DNA of 64,000 bases, taken from contig DASWNP010000003.1 in the NCBI GenBank assembly GCA_036399175.1, positions 62,001 through 126,000 of the forward strand. The letters run 5' to 3'. Below are positions 57,436-64,000 of the stretch, piece after piece. Numbering within the stretch: position 1 is the first letter of the stretch; each line of letters starts with the position of its first letter. The position numbers and the translations under genes are program-made. The notes under the pieces were generated by a model that ran no database searches, was not told the DNA's origin, and saw nothing but the letters and a program-made list of their open reading frames with translations. Origin of the DNA: DASWNP01 sp036399175 (GTDB lineage: Bacteria > Acidobacteriota > Blastocatellia > Pyrinomonadales > Pyrinomonadaceae).

Positions 57436-59150
57436 GGCTGCTCTCCCTTCGCGTCGAGGGCGCGGAAGCTGCGGCTGAGATGCTCGCGGATGTCGGATGC
57501 GACCATCGCGCGCATGCCGCGCTCGCACGCGGCGAAATCGCCCGCCATGCCGCCGACGTAGACGGCGGCAATCGTCGCCTTGAGTGCTTCGGCTTCGTTT
57601 TCGAGCGGCGCGTCCCGGTCGCCCTTGAGCGTGGCGAAAGCCTGTGCGTTGAAGGCGGTAATGATGCCTGCGAGCGTGTCGCCCGAGCCGGCGGTGCCGA
57701 GCCCGGCGTTGCCGGTCGGAATGACGAAGACGCGTCCGTCGGGCGCGGCGACGAGCGTGCGCGTTCCCTTAAGGACGAGAATCAACTGGTGACTGACGGC
57801 GAAGTCGCGCGCCGCGCCGAGGCGGTCAGCGCGCAGCCTTTCAGTCGCCGCCGCAACTTCGTCGCCCGGCGCGAGCAGCCGCCGCATCTCGCCTTCGTGC
57901 GGTGTGAGAATGAGCGGCGCTTCCTTCGTGCCGCGCAGCTCCGAAGGCCAGGGCGCGAGGGCGTTCAAAGCGTCGGCATCAATCAGGAGAGGCTTCGACG
58001 CGCGTCGCTCCACGAAGAGACGCACGAAGCGGCGCGTCTCTTCATCTTCAGACGAAAGACCGCACCCGACGCCGACAGCCGAGGCGCGCGAGGTCAGCCT
58101 CAACGCCTCTTCCAAAGCTTCAGCGCCGACAGCGCCCCCTTCAGTCTCGGCGAGCGGGGCCGTTATCACTTCCGGCATCAGTCGAGGCGTGATGGAAGCG
58201 AGAGCCGAAGCGGGCGCTGCCAGCGTGACGAGCCCTGCGCCCGCACACATCGCGGCGTCGGCTGAGAGCACAGCCGCGCCCGTGTAGCGGCGCGAGCCTG
58301 CGACTAGGAGCGCGTGGCCGTGCGTGTACTTGTGTGAGTCGGGCGTGTAGCGCGTCTCTTCGAGCCAACGGCGCACGTCCTCCGCTTCGACGAGATAGAG
58401 CTGCGAGGGCGCGGCGTCGAGCAAGGCGGGCGGCGAGCCGATGTGTGCGACTGAGAGTTGGCCGTTGAAGTGTGCGGCGGGCGGAATGACGTTGGCAATC
58501 TTCGGGGCCGCGAAGGTGACGGTCAAGTCGGCGCGGACGGCTGCGCCGATGGGCTCTGCGCGGTCGGCGTCGAGTCCCGAAGGCAGGTCGAGCGAGACGA
58601 AGAACGGGCGCTCAAGTCCGGCGTGCTCGCGCGCACGTCGAAGCAGCTCGACGTGCGCGACGACGCTTCGATGGACGCCTTCGAGCGGGCGCGTGAGGCC
58701 GGTGCCGAAGAGCGCATCGACGATGAGGTCGTAGCTGCGCCGCCCGCTCGCAACCTCTTCCCAGGAAGCGAGGTCTGGGCATTCGACGAAGGAGAGAAGC
58801 GAGGGTCGCTCTCTCGAACCGGCCTCGAAGCTTGAGAGGCGACGCAGTATCTCGAAGTTGGTGCGAGCATCGCCTTGCGTCTCTTCGGCCTGTCCGAAGA
58901 GAATGACATCGACGCTCGCGCCCGCTGCCCAGAGAGCGCGTGCGAGCGCCGCGCCGTCGCCGCCGTTGTTGCCGCGCCCGCAGAAGACCCGAACGGTTCT
59001 GCGCTCAAGCTGGTTCGAGAAGAGAGAGGCTATGCGGCGGGCTGAAGCGGCGGCGGCTGCCTCCATCAGCAGCAGGGAAGGCGTCGCGTACCGCTCTACG
59101 GTCAGGCGGTCAATCTCGCGCATCTCGGCGGCTGAAACTATCTTCTGCAC
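57432..59150 (-). CDS. nnrD: Bifunctional NAD(P)H-hydrate epimerase and ADP-dependent dehydratase
   Basis: This enzyme repairs hydrated NAD(P)H. It has 572 residues. The N-terminal epimerase (YjeF_N) has VFCGRGNNGGDGAALARAL and SLDLPSGLDADR. The C-terminal dehydratase, a ribokinase-like fold, has HGHALLVAGSRRYTGAAVL, ILTPHEGEMRRLL and the nucleotide loop LGTAGSGDTLAGIITA. Both halves are complete. It precedes tsaE with overlap, so translation is coupled. A strong hairpin lies 20 bases upstream of its start. Confidence 0.95.
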   Translation of the reverse strand: MQKIVSAAEMREIDRLTVERYATPSLLLMEAAAAASARRIASLFSNQLERRTVRVFCGRGNNGGDGAALARALWAAGASVDVILFGQAEETQGDARTNFEILRRLSSFEAGSRERPSLLSFVECPDLASWEEVASGRRSYDLIVDALFGTGLTRPLEGVHRSVVAHVELLRRAREHAGLERPFFVSLDLPSGLDADRAEPIGAAVRADLTVTFAAPKIANVIPPAAHFNGQLSVAHIGSPPALLDAAPSQLYLVEAEDVRRWLEETRYTPDSHKYTHGHALLVAGSRRYTGAAVLSADAAMCAGAGLVTLAAPASALASITPRLMPEVITAPLAETEGGAVGAEALEEALRLTSRASAVGVGCGLSSEDEETRRFVRLFVERRASKPLLIDADALNALAPWPSELRGTKEAPLILTPHEGEMRRLLAPGDEVAAATERLRADRLGAARDFAVSHQLILVLKGTRTLVAAPDGRVFVIPTGNAGLGTAGSGDTLAGIITAFNAQAFATLKGDRDAPLENEAEALKATIAAVYVGGMAGDFAACERGMRAMVASDIREHLSRSFRALDAKGEQP

Positions 59151-59169
59151 GTCGGCGATGATAACAGAG

Positions 59170-59211
59170 AGAGCCGCGCGCAGGTCAAAGAGATTTCCCG
59201 CGCGCGGCTCT
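59170..59211. terminator. GC-rich hairpin upstream of nnrD
   Basis: AGAGCCGCGCGC (59170-59181) pairs with GCGCGCGGCTCT (59200-59211), a perfect 12-bp stem with an 18-base loop. It may stop transcription arriving from upstream on the minus strand or lie in the nnrD leader; a T run exists only on the plus strand. Confidence 0.55.
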
Positions 59212-59425
59212 TTAGGGTCGGTTCAGGTTCTGCTTTTCGGGCACAAAAAAAGAGGCCGTCCTTCTGCGTGCCCCTTCGTCTTCTCCCGCCCGACCTGCCG
59301 CTACTTTCCAGCCACCAACTTTTTTCGGTAATCAGTGGTAAATATTCAATCCCGAAGCTTCTCCAGAAAATTTGCTCGGAGGCGAAAATATTTCGAGGCG
59401 CGTCGAAAAGAGAGCGGGCGCGGAT
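59212..59425. other. Gap between nnrD and the first PEP-CTERM gene
   Basis: No gene is supported. The stretch holds several small A/T-rich strings; the nnrD promoter should be here but I see no clear pair of boxes. Confidence 0.3.
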
Positions 59426-59473
59426 GAGAAAACGACACGCGAGCCAATCGATTGGCTCGCGTGTCGTTTTCTC
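59426..59473. terminator. Perfect 48-bp palindrome after PEP-CTERM gene
   Basis: The two 24-base arms (59426-59449 and 59450-59473) match exactly with no spacer; ends are GAGAAAAC and GTTTTCTC. It is 27 bases after the stop of the minus-strand PEP-CTERM gene and fits a bidirectional terminator, although a stem this perfect is unusual. Confidence 0.75.
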
Positions 59474-59499
59474 AAAAGACGGTTCTTGAGCTTGGCCGC

Positions 59500-60132
59500 T
59501 TACTTCTGCGCGGCCTTACGTCGTCTGCGGACGCCAGCCGCAACTCCCGCGAGCCCTGAGCCGAGCAGAATCATCGTGGCCGGTTCGGGGATGGGGGCTG
59601 AGATGGAGGCCGAGATTCTGGTCGTGCCGCCGGTGGCGGGCGAATTGAGCAGCAGCGTATTGCCGTTCGTCAGGTTGTTGAGTTCATACCTGACGCCGCC
59701 GATGACCAGGAACGTCTGGTCGAAGACGATGCGAACGTCGCTGCCGTTTGTGATGAGCGTGCCGGAGAGCGTGCCGGTGAAAGTGCCGCTGCCGGCAGTG
59801 GGCACGGTCTGGTTAACCACGAGGGTAAAAGGCGTCGCGGGGAAAGTGCCTACTCCTGCGAGCTGGAACGTGCCCAAATCCTCGACGGTAATGCCGGTCG
59901 GCGTGCCGGTATCGACGGTGGTCGGCGGCTGCGCTGTAAAGCTGAGAGTTGCCGTGCCGGAACCGTTGGTGGTATCTGCCGGGGCGGGGATGCAGCCTGC
60001 GCCGAAGCATCCGGCGGTGCTGAAAGAGACTGTTTCCGCGCGCGCTTCGCTCTGTCCGAGAGAGAAGATAGCGATGGCCGTGATGGCGAGGGCAAGCGTC
60101 TTGATGGTCGCTGTGATGCGAGTTTTGTTCAT
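59500..60132 (-). CDS. PEP-CTERM sorting-domain protein
   Basis: This exported protein of 210 residues has a signal peptide (MNKTRITATIKTLALAITAIAIFSLG) and a C-terminal sorting tail: IPEPATMILLGSGLAGVAAG with a basic end RRRRKAAQK. Such tails are cut by an exosortase and are found with exopolysaccharide systems. The middle is a beta-rich domain without Cys except a pair near the N-terminus (GCFGAGCIP). No exosortase gene is in the window. Its function is unknown. Confidence 0.9.
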   Translation of the reverse strand: MNKTRITATIKTLALAITAIAIFSLGQSEARAETVSFSTAGCFGAGCIPAPADTTNGSGTATLSFTAQPPTTVDTGTPTGITVEDLGTFQLAGVGTFPATPFTLVVNQTVPTAGSGTFTGTLSGTLITNGSDVRIVFDQTFLVIGGVRYELNNLTNGNTLLLNSPATGGTTRISASISAPIPEPATMILLGSGLAGVAAGVRRRRKAAQK

Positions 60133-60507
60133 AAGTTTTGGCGTCCTTCCGTCTTCCTTGCTGAGAACCCTTTCGAGTGAAACTTCGTTTAGCGCCCCGC
60201 GACTGCTCGACGACCAACTTTCGCAGCATTCAGGGGCAGTAGCTTCGGATTGCTCAATCTGTTTTTAAGAGAGCGACGCGAAACCGCACCTTCGACGACA
60301 CCTCTTAACGGGAAACAAGCCCTCAGACTTTTCCCCGTTTGGCAAGCCTCTCCTGGCCTTGAGCGCGGCCTGCCTTTTAACCCTATGAGTGCACCTTCTG
60401 TAAACCCGATATATCTCCTACACTCGCAATAAAAGGGCGATTCCAGAAAAACTGGAACTGGCTCGAACGACTTCCGGAGAATTTGAAGGCGGCTGAAAAT
60501 AGCACAA
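60133..60507. other. Gap between the two PEP-CTERM genes
   Basis: No gene is supported. A 60-codon plus-strand frame (60250-60432) has no ribosome site. It should contain the promoter of the downstream PEP-CTERM gene; AT-rich GATATATCTCC near 60407-60417 may be part of it. Confidence 0.3.
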
Positions 60508-60541
60508 GCCGGAGAACAGAGCAAGAGTCTTGTTCTCCGGC
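60508..60541 (-). terminator. Intrinsic terminator after second PEP-CTERM gene
   Basis: GCCGGAGAACA (60508-60518) and TGTTCTCCGGC (60531-60541) form a perfect 11-bp stem with a 12-base loop. It is 57 bases after the stop of the minus-strand gene at 60598. Confidence 0.75.
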
Positions 60542-60597
60542 CTGTGGCGTCGAGATGAGTGACGCGGCCAGTCGGTTTGGGTGCGGAGGCTGACGGC

Positions 60598-61239
60598 TTA
60601 GGCGTCGAGGCTATCTTCTTGAGGCTGAGCGGCTTTGCGTCGCTTGCGGACTTTCGCCGCGACTCCCGCGAGCCCTGAGCCGAGCAGAATCATCGTCATC
60701 GGTTCGGGGACAGGAGCGTTGGGCGGGCCGCCGGGGCCGATCACTATGCTTCGGTCGCCGGGATTAATTCCCTGAAAGCGCAGGAAGATAGAGCGCGCAA
60801 TCTGGTCGGCGCTGAGGCCGGAGAAATTGCCAGTGATGGTGAAGGTGGCGCTTTGTCCGGGCGCGATGCCTTCTGAGACCATGCCGCCGCCGAAATTCTT
60901 GCCCGTCAGGAGCGCGAAGTCGAAGGTAGCGCTGGTGGTATTGGCTCCGGCCTGCGTTTTGACATTAGCCCCGAGGTTGAAATCGGGGTCGCCCGCAGAC
61001 GTGAGCGTGAAAGAGCCGCGGTCGGTGCCGGGCAAATCGAAGCCGATGGCGGTAATCGAGCCGCTCGGCGAGGTGTTGACGACGGTAAAAGTGAACTGGT
61101 TGCCGCTCAGAGTATAGTTAGCAATGGTCGCGCTGGTATTGTACGCTCCCGTGAGTGTCACCGATGCGGCGCGCGTCGTGGCGCTCAGAGCCAGTAAGAT
61201 GACGGCTGCTGCCGTTGTTAGAAATAGTTTGCGGAACAT
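60598..61239 (-). CDS. PEP-CTERM sorting-domain protein
   Basis: This exported protein of 213 residues has a signal peptide (MFRKLFLTTAAAVILLALSATTRA) and a tail VPEPMTMILLGSGLAGVAAK followed by VRKRRKAAQ, almost identical to that of the neighbour at 59500-60132. The domain between them (about 25-175) is a beta-sandwich-like region (SVTLTGAYNTSATIANYTLS). ATG 61239 starts the signal peptide, so the upstream open frame to 61323 is ignored. The two genes may have arisen by duplication of the tail, since their middles differ. Confidence 0.9.
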   Translation of the reverse strand: MFRKLFLTTAAAVILLALSATTRAASVTLTGAYNTSATIANYTLSGNQFTFTVVNTSPSGSITAIGFDLPGTDRGSFTLTSAGDPDFNLGANVKTQAGANTTSATFDFALLTGKNFGGGMVSEGIAPGQSATFTITGNFSGLSADQIARSIFLRFQGINPGDRSIVIGPGGPPNAPVPEPMTMILLGSGLAGVAAKVRKRRKAAQPQEDSLDA

Positions 61240-61504
61240 TAACTTAACCTTTGCCTCCTTCAGCAAATTCGATTTGTGTTTCGTTCTCCGCCTGACTGTC
61301 GAAGCGCCGCTTGGTCTGAACAAAAGAGTTACATTCGTCGTTTGCGCTTGCCCTTGTCGGTCGGGGTCGTTCGGGTAAGTATCCCTTACTCTTCGCCATG
61401 TAAATACAGGGAATAGCTTGTGGTTTCCAGAAAGCCTTCGAGCCGGAAGTTCGTTGTGATGGCTGTTGGTCGAGGCATACTACGGCATCGAACTCGATTC
61501 GTCA
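61240..61504. other. Gap between murJ and the second PEP-CTERM gene
   Basis: No gene or repeat is recognised. I looked for sigma-54 sites (GG and GC 10 bases apart) upstream of the PEP-CTERM start, as in other exosortase-linked genes, and found none. Confidence 0.35.
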
Positions 61505-63325
61505 CTAGCCTCTACGAAAATTTAACACTCTCGTAAAACGTCCGACCACCGTCAGGGCTTCGGGCAGACGGAAAGCGTAAGCAGCGACGGCGAAATAGAT
61601 GAGGCCGTAGGGAACTAAAACGAGCGCGGCGACGATGATTGGATGACGCGCGCCGACCGCAAGCCTGATGCCCCACGCCGCGATTGCACCCGCGATGGCC
61701 GCCGCCCAGAGCTTCGACATGTAGGCGAGCGGAAGACCCGTCCGCCCGATGCGCCGGTTGAGGCTGCGGCGCAGCAGGATAAATTCCGTCCATCCGGAGA
61801 TGCCGGCCGAAGCCGTCAGTCCCGCAACGCCCCAACGCTCTTCGATGCCTAAGAGGGGCGGAAGCCAGATGGCGAAGAGGTAGCCGAGAACGATGGCGAG
61901 CAGGACGTGGACGACGGCGTAGCGCAGAGGCGTTCGCGTGTCGTGCAGGGCGTAGAAGGTCGAGGCGTAGAGGCGTCCCTGCGTGGCGGCTAAGAGGCCG
62001 ATGGTCGAGCCGGCGAGGATGCCCCAGACGTAGACGGAATCGGCGCGCGTGAACCTGCCTGTTTGATAAAGCGCCGCCGTCATCACGTCGCCGAGCGCGA
62101 TGAAGGCCATCGAAGAGGGCACGATGAAGAGCGCGATGCGTCTGAGTCCTGCGTCGAGACGCCGACGCAGGTGCGCGGCTATCTCCTCCTCGTTGCCGAC
62201 GGCGCTCGACATCGTCGGCAGCTCAGCCGCCGATACAGACATCCCGAAGAGGCTGACGGGCAGCGTGTAGAGGCTCTGCGCGAAGGTCAGCGCCGAGACG
62301 GCGCTCGTCGGCAGAAGGCTTGCGAGCATCGAATCGACGAAGGCGCTAATCTGCACCACACCGCGACTGATGAAGACGGGCACGAAGTTTCTGACCACCG
62401 TACGCACGCTCGCGTTGGCGAGCGCAAGCGTCGGGCGCAGACGCCTGAGCAGGCGGAGCACGACCGGAAGCTGTACGCCGAACTGCAAGCCGCTCCCGAT
62501 GACCGAAGCCCACGCCGCGTATTCGGCCAGTCGATACTGGAAGGGCAGCACGGCGTCGGGCGCAAGCCCGCCCGCGCCTCTGCCGAAGATGACGAGCGAA
62601 GAGATGATGGTTAGATTCCAGATGACCGGCGCGGTGTAAGAGAGAAAGAAGCGTCGATGGCTGTTGAGCACGCCCAGACACCATGCCGAAAGCACCAAAA
62701 GCCCCGCGCCCGGAAAAAAAATCCTGACGAGCCGCATCGCCGCCTCTCGCCTCTCGCCCTCGAAGCCGGGCGCGATGACGTTTATCAGGACGGGCGTCGA
62801 AAGGACGCCGACGAGGACGACGATTGAAGTGACGAGCGCAAGCAGAGTGAAGACGGCGCTCGCCACGCGCAGAGACTCTTCGCGGTCGTCCTTCGACAGA
62901 AGCTTCGCATAGACGGGAATGAAGGAGGCCGAGAGCGCGCCTTCGCCGAAGACGTTTTGCAGGAAGTTCGGGATGCGAAAGGCTGCGTCGAACACGTCTT
63001 TCGCGGCGGAGTTTCCGAAGTAGTACGCGAAGACGCGTTGGCGCACGAGGCCGACGACACGGCTCAGAAGAATGCCTGCGCCGACGAGGAACGCGAACCT
63101 GCCCGTGCTCGCTTCGGGACGCGGCGCGGCGCGCTCGGAGGGAAACTCGCCCGTCGCCGCGCCCACCTGCTCGATTGCCTCGCCCGCGATGACGCTCGCA
63201 TCGGCGGTCTGCAAAGGCTCTTCTGACGCGCTCGAAGCTTTAGCTTCAGATGCTCTGGCAGACGACGTTTTCGCGTTTGAAGAATTTCGGGGCGGGCTTG
63301 CAGCATCCTCTGGCTCTGGATTCAT
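61505..63325 (-). CDS. murJ: Lipid II flippase MurJ
   Basis: MurJ flips the peptidoglycan precursor lipid II across the inner membrane. It has 606 residues and about 14 membrane helices. Segments RVVGLVRQRVFAYYFGNSA and FRIPNFLQNVFGEGALSASFIPV are family hallmarks, and the four-residue set of Arg residues in the central cavity region is present (for example in RLRPTLAL). Residues 1-85 are Ala/Glu/Pro-rich and polar, longer than the usual start. ATG 63325 is chosen; the frame is open upstream to 63382, but those codons lie in the repeat element at 63334-63577. Confidence 0.95.
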   Translation of the reverse strand: MNPEPEDAASPPRNSSNAKTSSARASEAKASSASEEPLQTADASVIAGEAIEQVGAATGEFPSERAAPRPEASTGRFAFLVGAGILLSRVVGLVRQRVFAYYFGNSAAKDVFDAAFRIPNFLQNVFGEGALSASFIPVYAKLLSKDDREESLRVASAVFTLLALVTSIVVLVGVLSTPVLINVIAPGFEGERREAAMRLVRIFFPGAGLLVLSAWCLGVLNSHRRFFLSYTAPVIWNLTIISSLVIFGRGAGGLAPDAVLPFQYRLAEYAAWASVIGSGLQFGVQLPVVLRLLRRLRPTLALANASVRTVVRNFVPVFISRGVVQISAFVDSMLASLLPTSAVSALTFAQSLYTLPVSLFGMSVSAAELPTMSSAVGNEEEIAAHLRRRLDAGLRRIALFIVPSSMAFIALGDVMTAALYQTGRFTRADSVYVWGILAGSTIGLLAATQGRLYASTFYALHDTRTPLRYAVVHVLLAIVLGYLFAIWLPPLLGIEERWGVAGLTASAGISGWTEFILLRRSLNRRIGRTGLPLAYMSKLWAAAIAGAIAAWGIRLAVGARHPIIVAALVLVPYGLIYFAVAAYAFRLPEALTVVGRFTRVLNFRRG

Positions 63326-63333
63326 CTTGTGAT

Positions 63334-63577
63334 TTAGAGGCTGTTTAAGAAGTCCCGCGCGGGACTTTTGATAGTAGCCCAACGATTTATCGCCGGGACT
63401 GTAGCCATAGTATTGTCCAGTCCCGTAGGGACGGCTGAGCCTACTTCAGCCGTCCCTACGGGACTACGACATCTGATGCGCTCTTCAAACCCAGCGATAA
63501 ATCGCCGGGCTACTTTCACCTTGTCCCTTGCGGGACAAGAACGCACCTGATTTTTCAAACAGCTTCTTAGAGGCTGT
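63334..63577. mobile_element. MITE-like structured repeat, copy 2
   Basis: It has the same series of hairpins as the element at 25416-25706: GTCCCGCGCGGGAC, GATTTATCGCCGGG, the long stem around GTCCCGTAGGGACGGCTGAG and its inverse, CCCAGCGATAAATCGCCGGG and TGTCCCTTGCGGGACA. It is bounded by an 11-bp direct repeat TTAGAGGCTGT (63334-63344 and 63567-63577), which overlaps the stop codon of the regulator gene. The direct repeat fits a target duplication. Confidence 0.75.
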
Positions 63578-64000
63578 AGTCTTTGATTTTTGTCAGGAGC
63601 GTTTTGTAGCTGACGCCGAGCGTCTCGGCGGCGCGCGTCTTGTTGCCGTCGTGGGCGCGCAGGGCTTCACCGATTTTCCGTCGCTCGACGAGATGCACGG
63701 CGCGCTCGACGGCTTCCGAAAGTGTGCCGGAGAAATCCACGTCGGCGAGCGAGGCGTTTTCGGTCTCCGGCGTGCGCGAGCCTGCTCCCGTGCTGCCGCC
63801 GAGCGTGCCGAGTCCCAAGTCGCGCGCTTCAATCGTCTGTGTGTCGGCGAGGATGCAGGCGCGCTCGATGGCGTTCTCAAGCTCGCGGACGTTGCCCGGC
63901 CAACTATGCGCGGCGAGGGCAGCGAGCGCCGCTTCGCTCAGCACGGCTTCGCGTTTGCGTAGCTCCTTGCCGAACTGCGCGGCGAAATGGCGCGCGAGCA
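63567..64000 (-). CDS. Sigma-54-dependent transcriptional activator, C-terminal part (cut by window end)
   Basis: This is the 3' end of an NtrC-type activator; the frame continues beyond the window. The last 144 residues hold the end of the AAA+ domain (HSWPGNVRELENAIERACILA, here SWPGNVRELENAIERA as its hallmark) and a Fis-type helix-turn-helix (KIGEALRAHDGNKTRAAETLGVSYKTLLTKI in part). A linker with Gly/Thr lies between them. The stop TAA lies in the direct repeat flanking the MITE-like element. The gene shows that sigma-54 control exists here. A candidate sigma-54 promoter is seen at 33285-33299. Whether this is a response regulator cannot be seen. Confidence 0.93.
   Translation of the reverse strand, partial: LARHFAAQFGKELRKREAVLSEAALAALAAHSWPGNVRELENAIERACILADTQTIEARDLGLGTLGGSTGAGSRTPETENASLADVDFSGTLSEAVERAVHLVERRKIGEALRAHDGNKTRAAETLGVSYKTLLTKIKDYSL

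Noticed and set aside
63326..63382. Upstream start of murJ
   Set aside because: These codons lie in the MITE-like repeat and have no conserved protein character; ATG 63325 is sufficient.

Overview
The window is about 64 kb of GC-rich bacterial chromosome, by eye near 60% G+C apart from one AT-rich patch. It codes densely on both strands and I see no rRNA, tRNA or CRISPR array. The gene set indicates a diderm bacterium: Kdo transferase WaaA and lipid A kinase LpxK, MurJ, two PEP-CTERM proteins, a 14-subunit-type complex I cluster, and an rpmE-yqhQ-prfA block. The combination of PEP-CTERM proteins, Ser/Thr kinases with a zinc-ribbon N-terminus and an EF-P with a PGN tip loop suggests Acidobacteriota, perhaps Blastocatellia. 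That placement is inference, not a database result.

Layout: 1-2845 holds the end of carB, a MogA/MoaB-type gene and nuoA-nuoB behind a clear promoter. 2980-4563 is a MidA/NDUFAF7-like methyltransferase next to the complex I genes. 4646-10744 is a minus-strand block (prolyl oligopeptidase, histidine phosphatase, prfA, yqhQ, rpmE) that splits the nuo cluster. 11025-25061 continues with nuoC, D, H, I, J, K, L, M, N, with four small non-nuo genes between them; nuoE, F and G are absent. 25096-30629 holds a small secreted Cys-rich protein, a 291-bp inverted-repeat element, a secreted beta-propeller and a three-gene glycosyltransferase / radical SAM / mutarotase-like cassette. 30683-33110 is the F0 part of ATP synthase (atpZ, I, B, E) without F1. 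33517-36800 holds a secreted LecA-like protein behind a sigma-54-type promoter and a membrane Ser/Thr kinase. 36856-41794 (minus) holds lpxK, waaA, efp, dodecin and a SprT-like metalloprotease. 42443-47660 is hrcA-grpE-dnaK-dnaJ. 48059-51898 holds tsaD, rsmD, a PilZ protein and others. 52130-53655 is an AT-rich three-gene insert with a PD-(D/E)XK-like nuclease candidate. 53769-64000 (minus) holds recG, a bacilliredoxin, tsaE-nnrD, two PEP-CTERM proteins, murJ and the end of a sigma-54 activator.

The most striking non-coding signal is a set of about 15 intergenic palindromes. Their arms are tandem degenerate 7-bp units of many different sequences, often joined by a common GAAAGAC-like unit near the loop. 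Most lie within a few bases upstream of a start codon (nuoB, nuoI, nuoJ, nuoL, nuoN, dnaJ, recG, yqhQ, prfA). One is nested inside another, and a single-armed heptamer tract lies inside the nuoL reading frame. A second repeat family, at 25416-25706 and 63334-63577, looks like a non-autonomous (MITE-like) mobile element. The nuclease-bearing insert upstream of recG is the best candidate for an undescribed protein system, and the heptamer palindromes are the best candidate for an undescribed nucleic-acid system.
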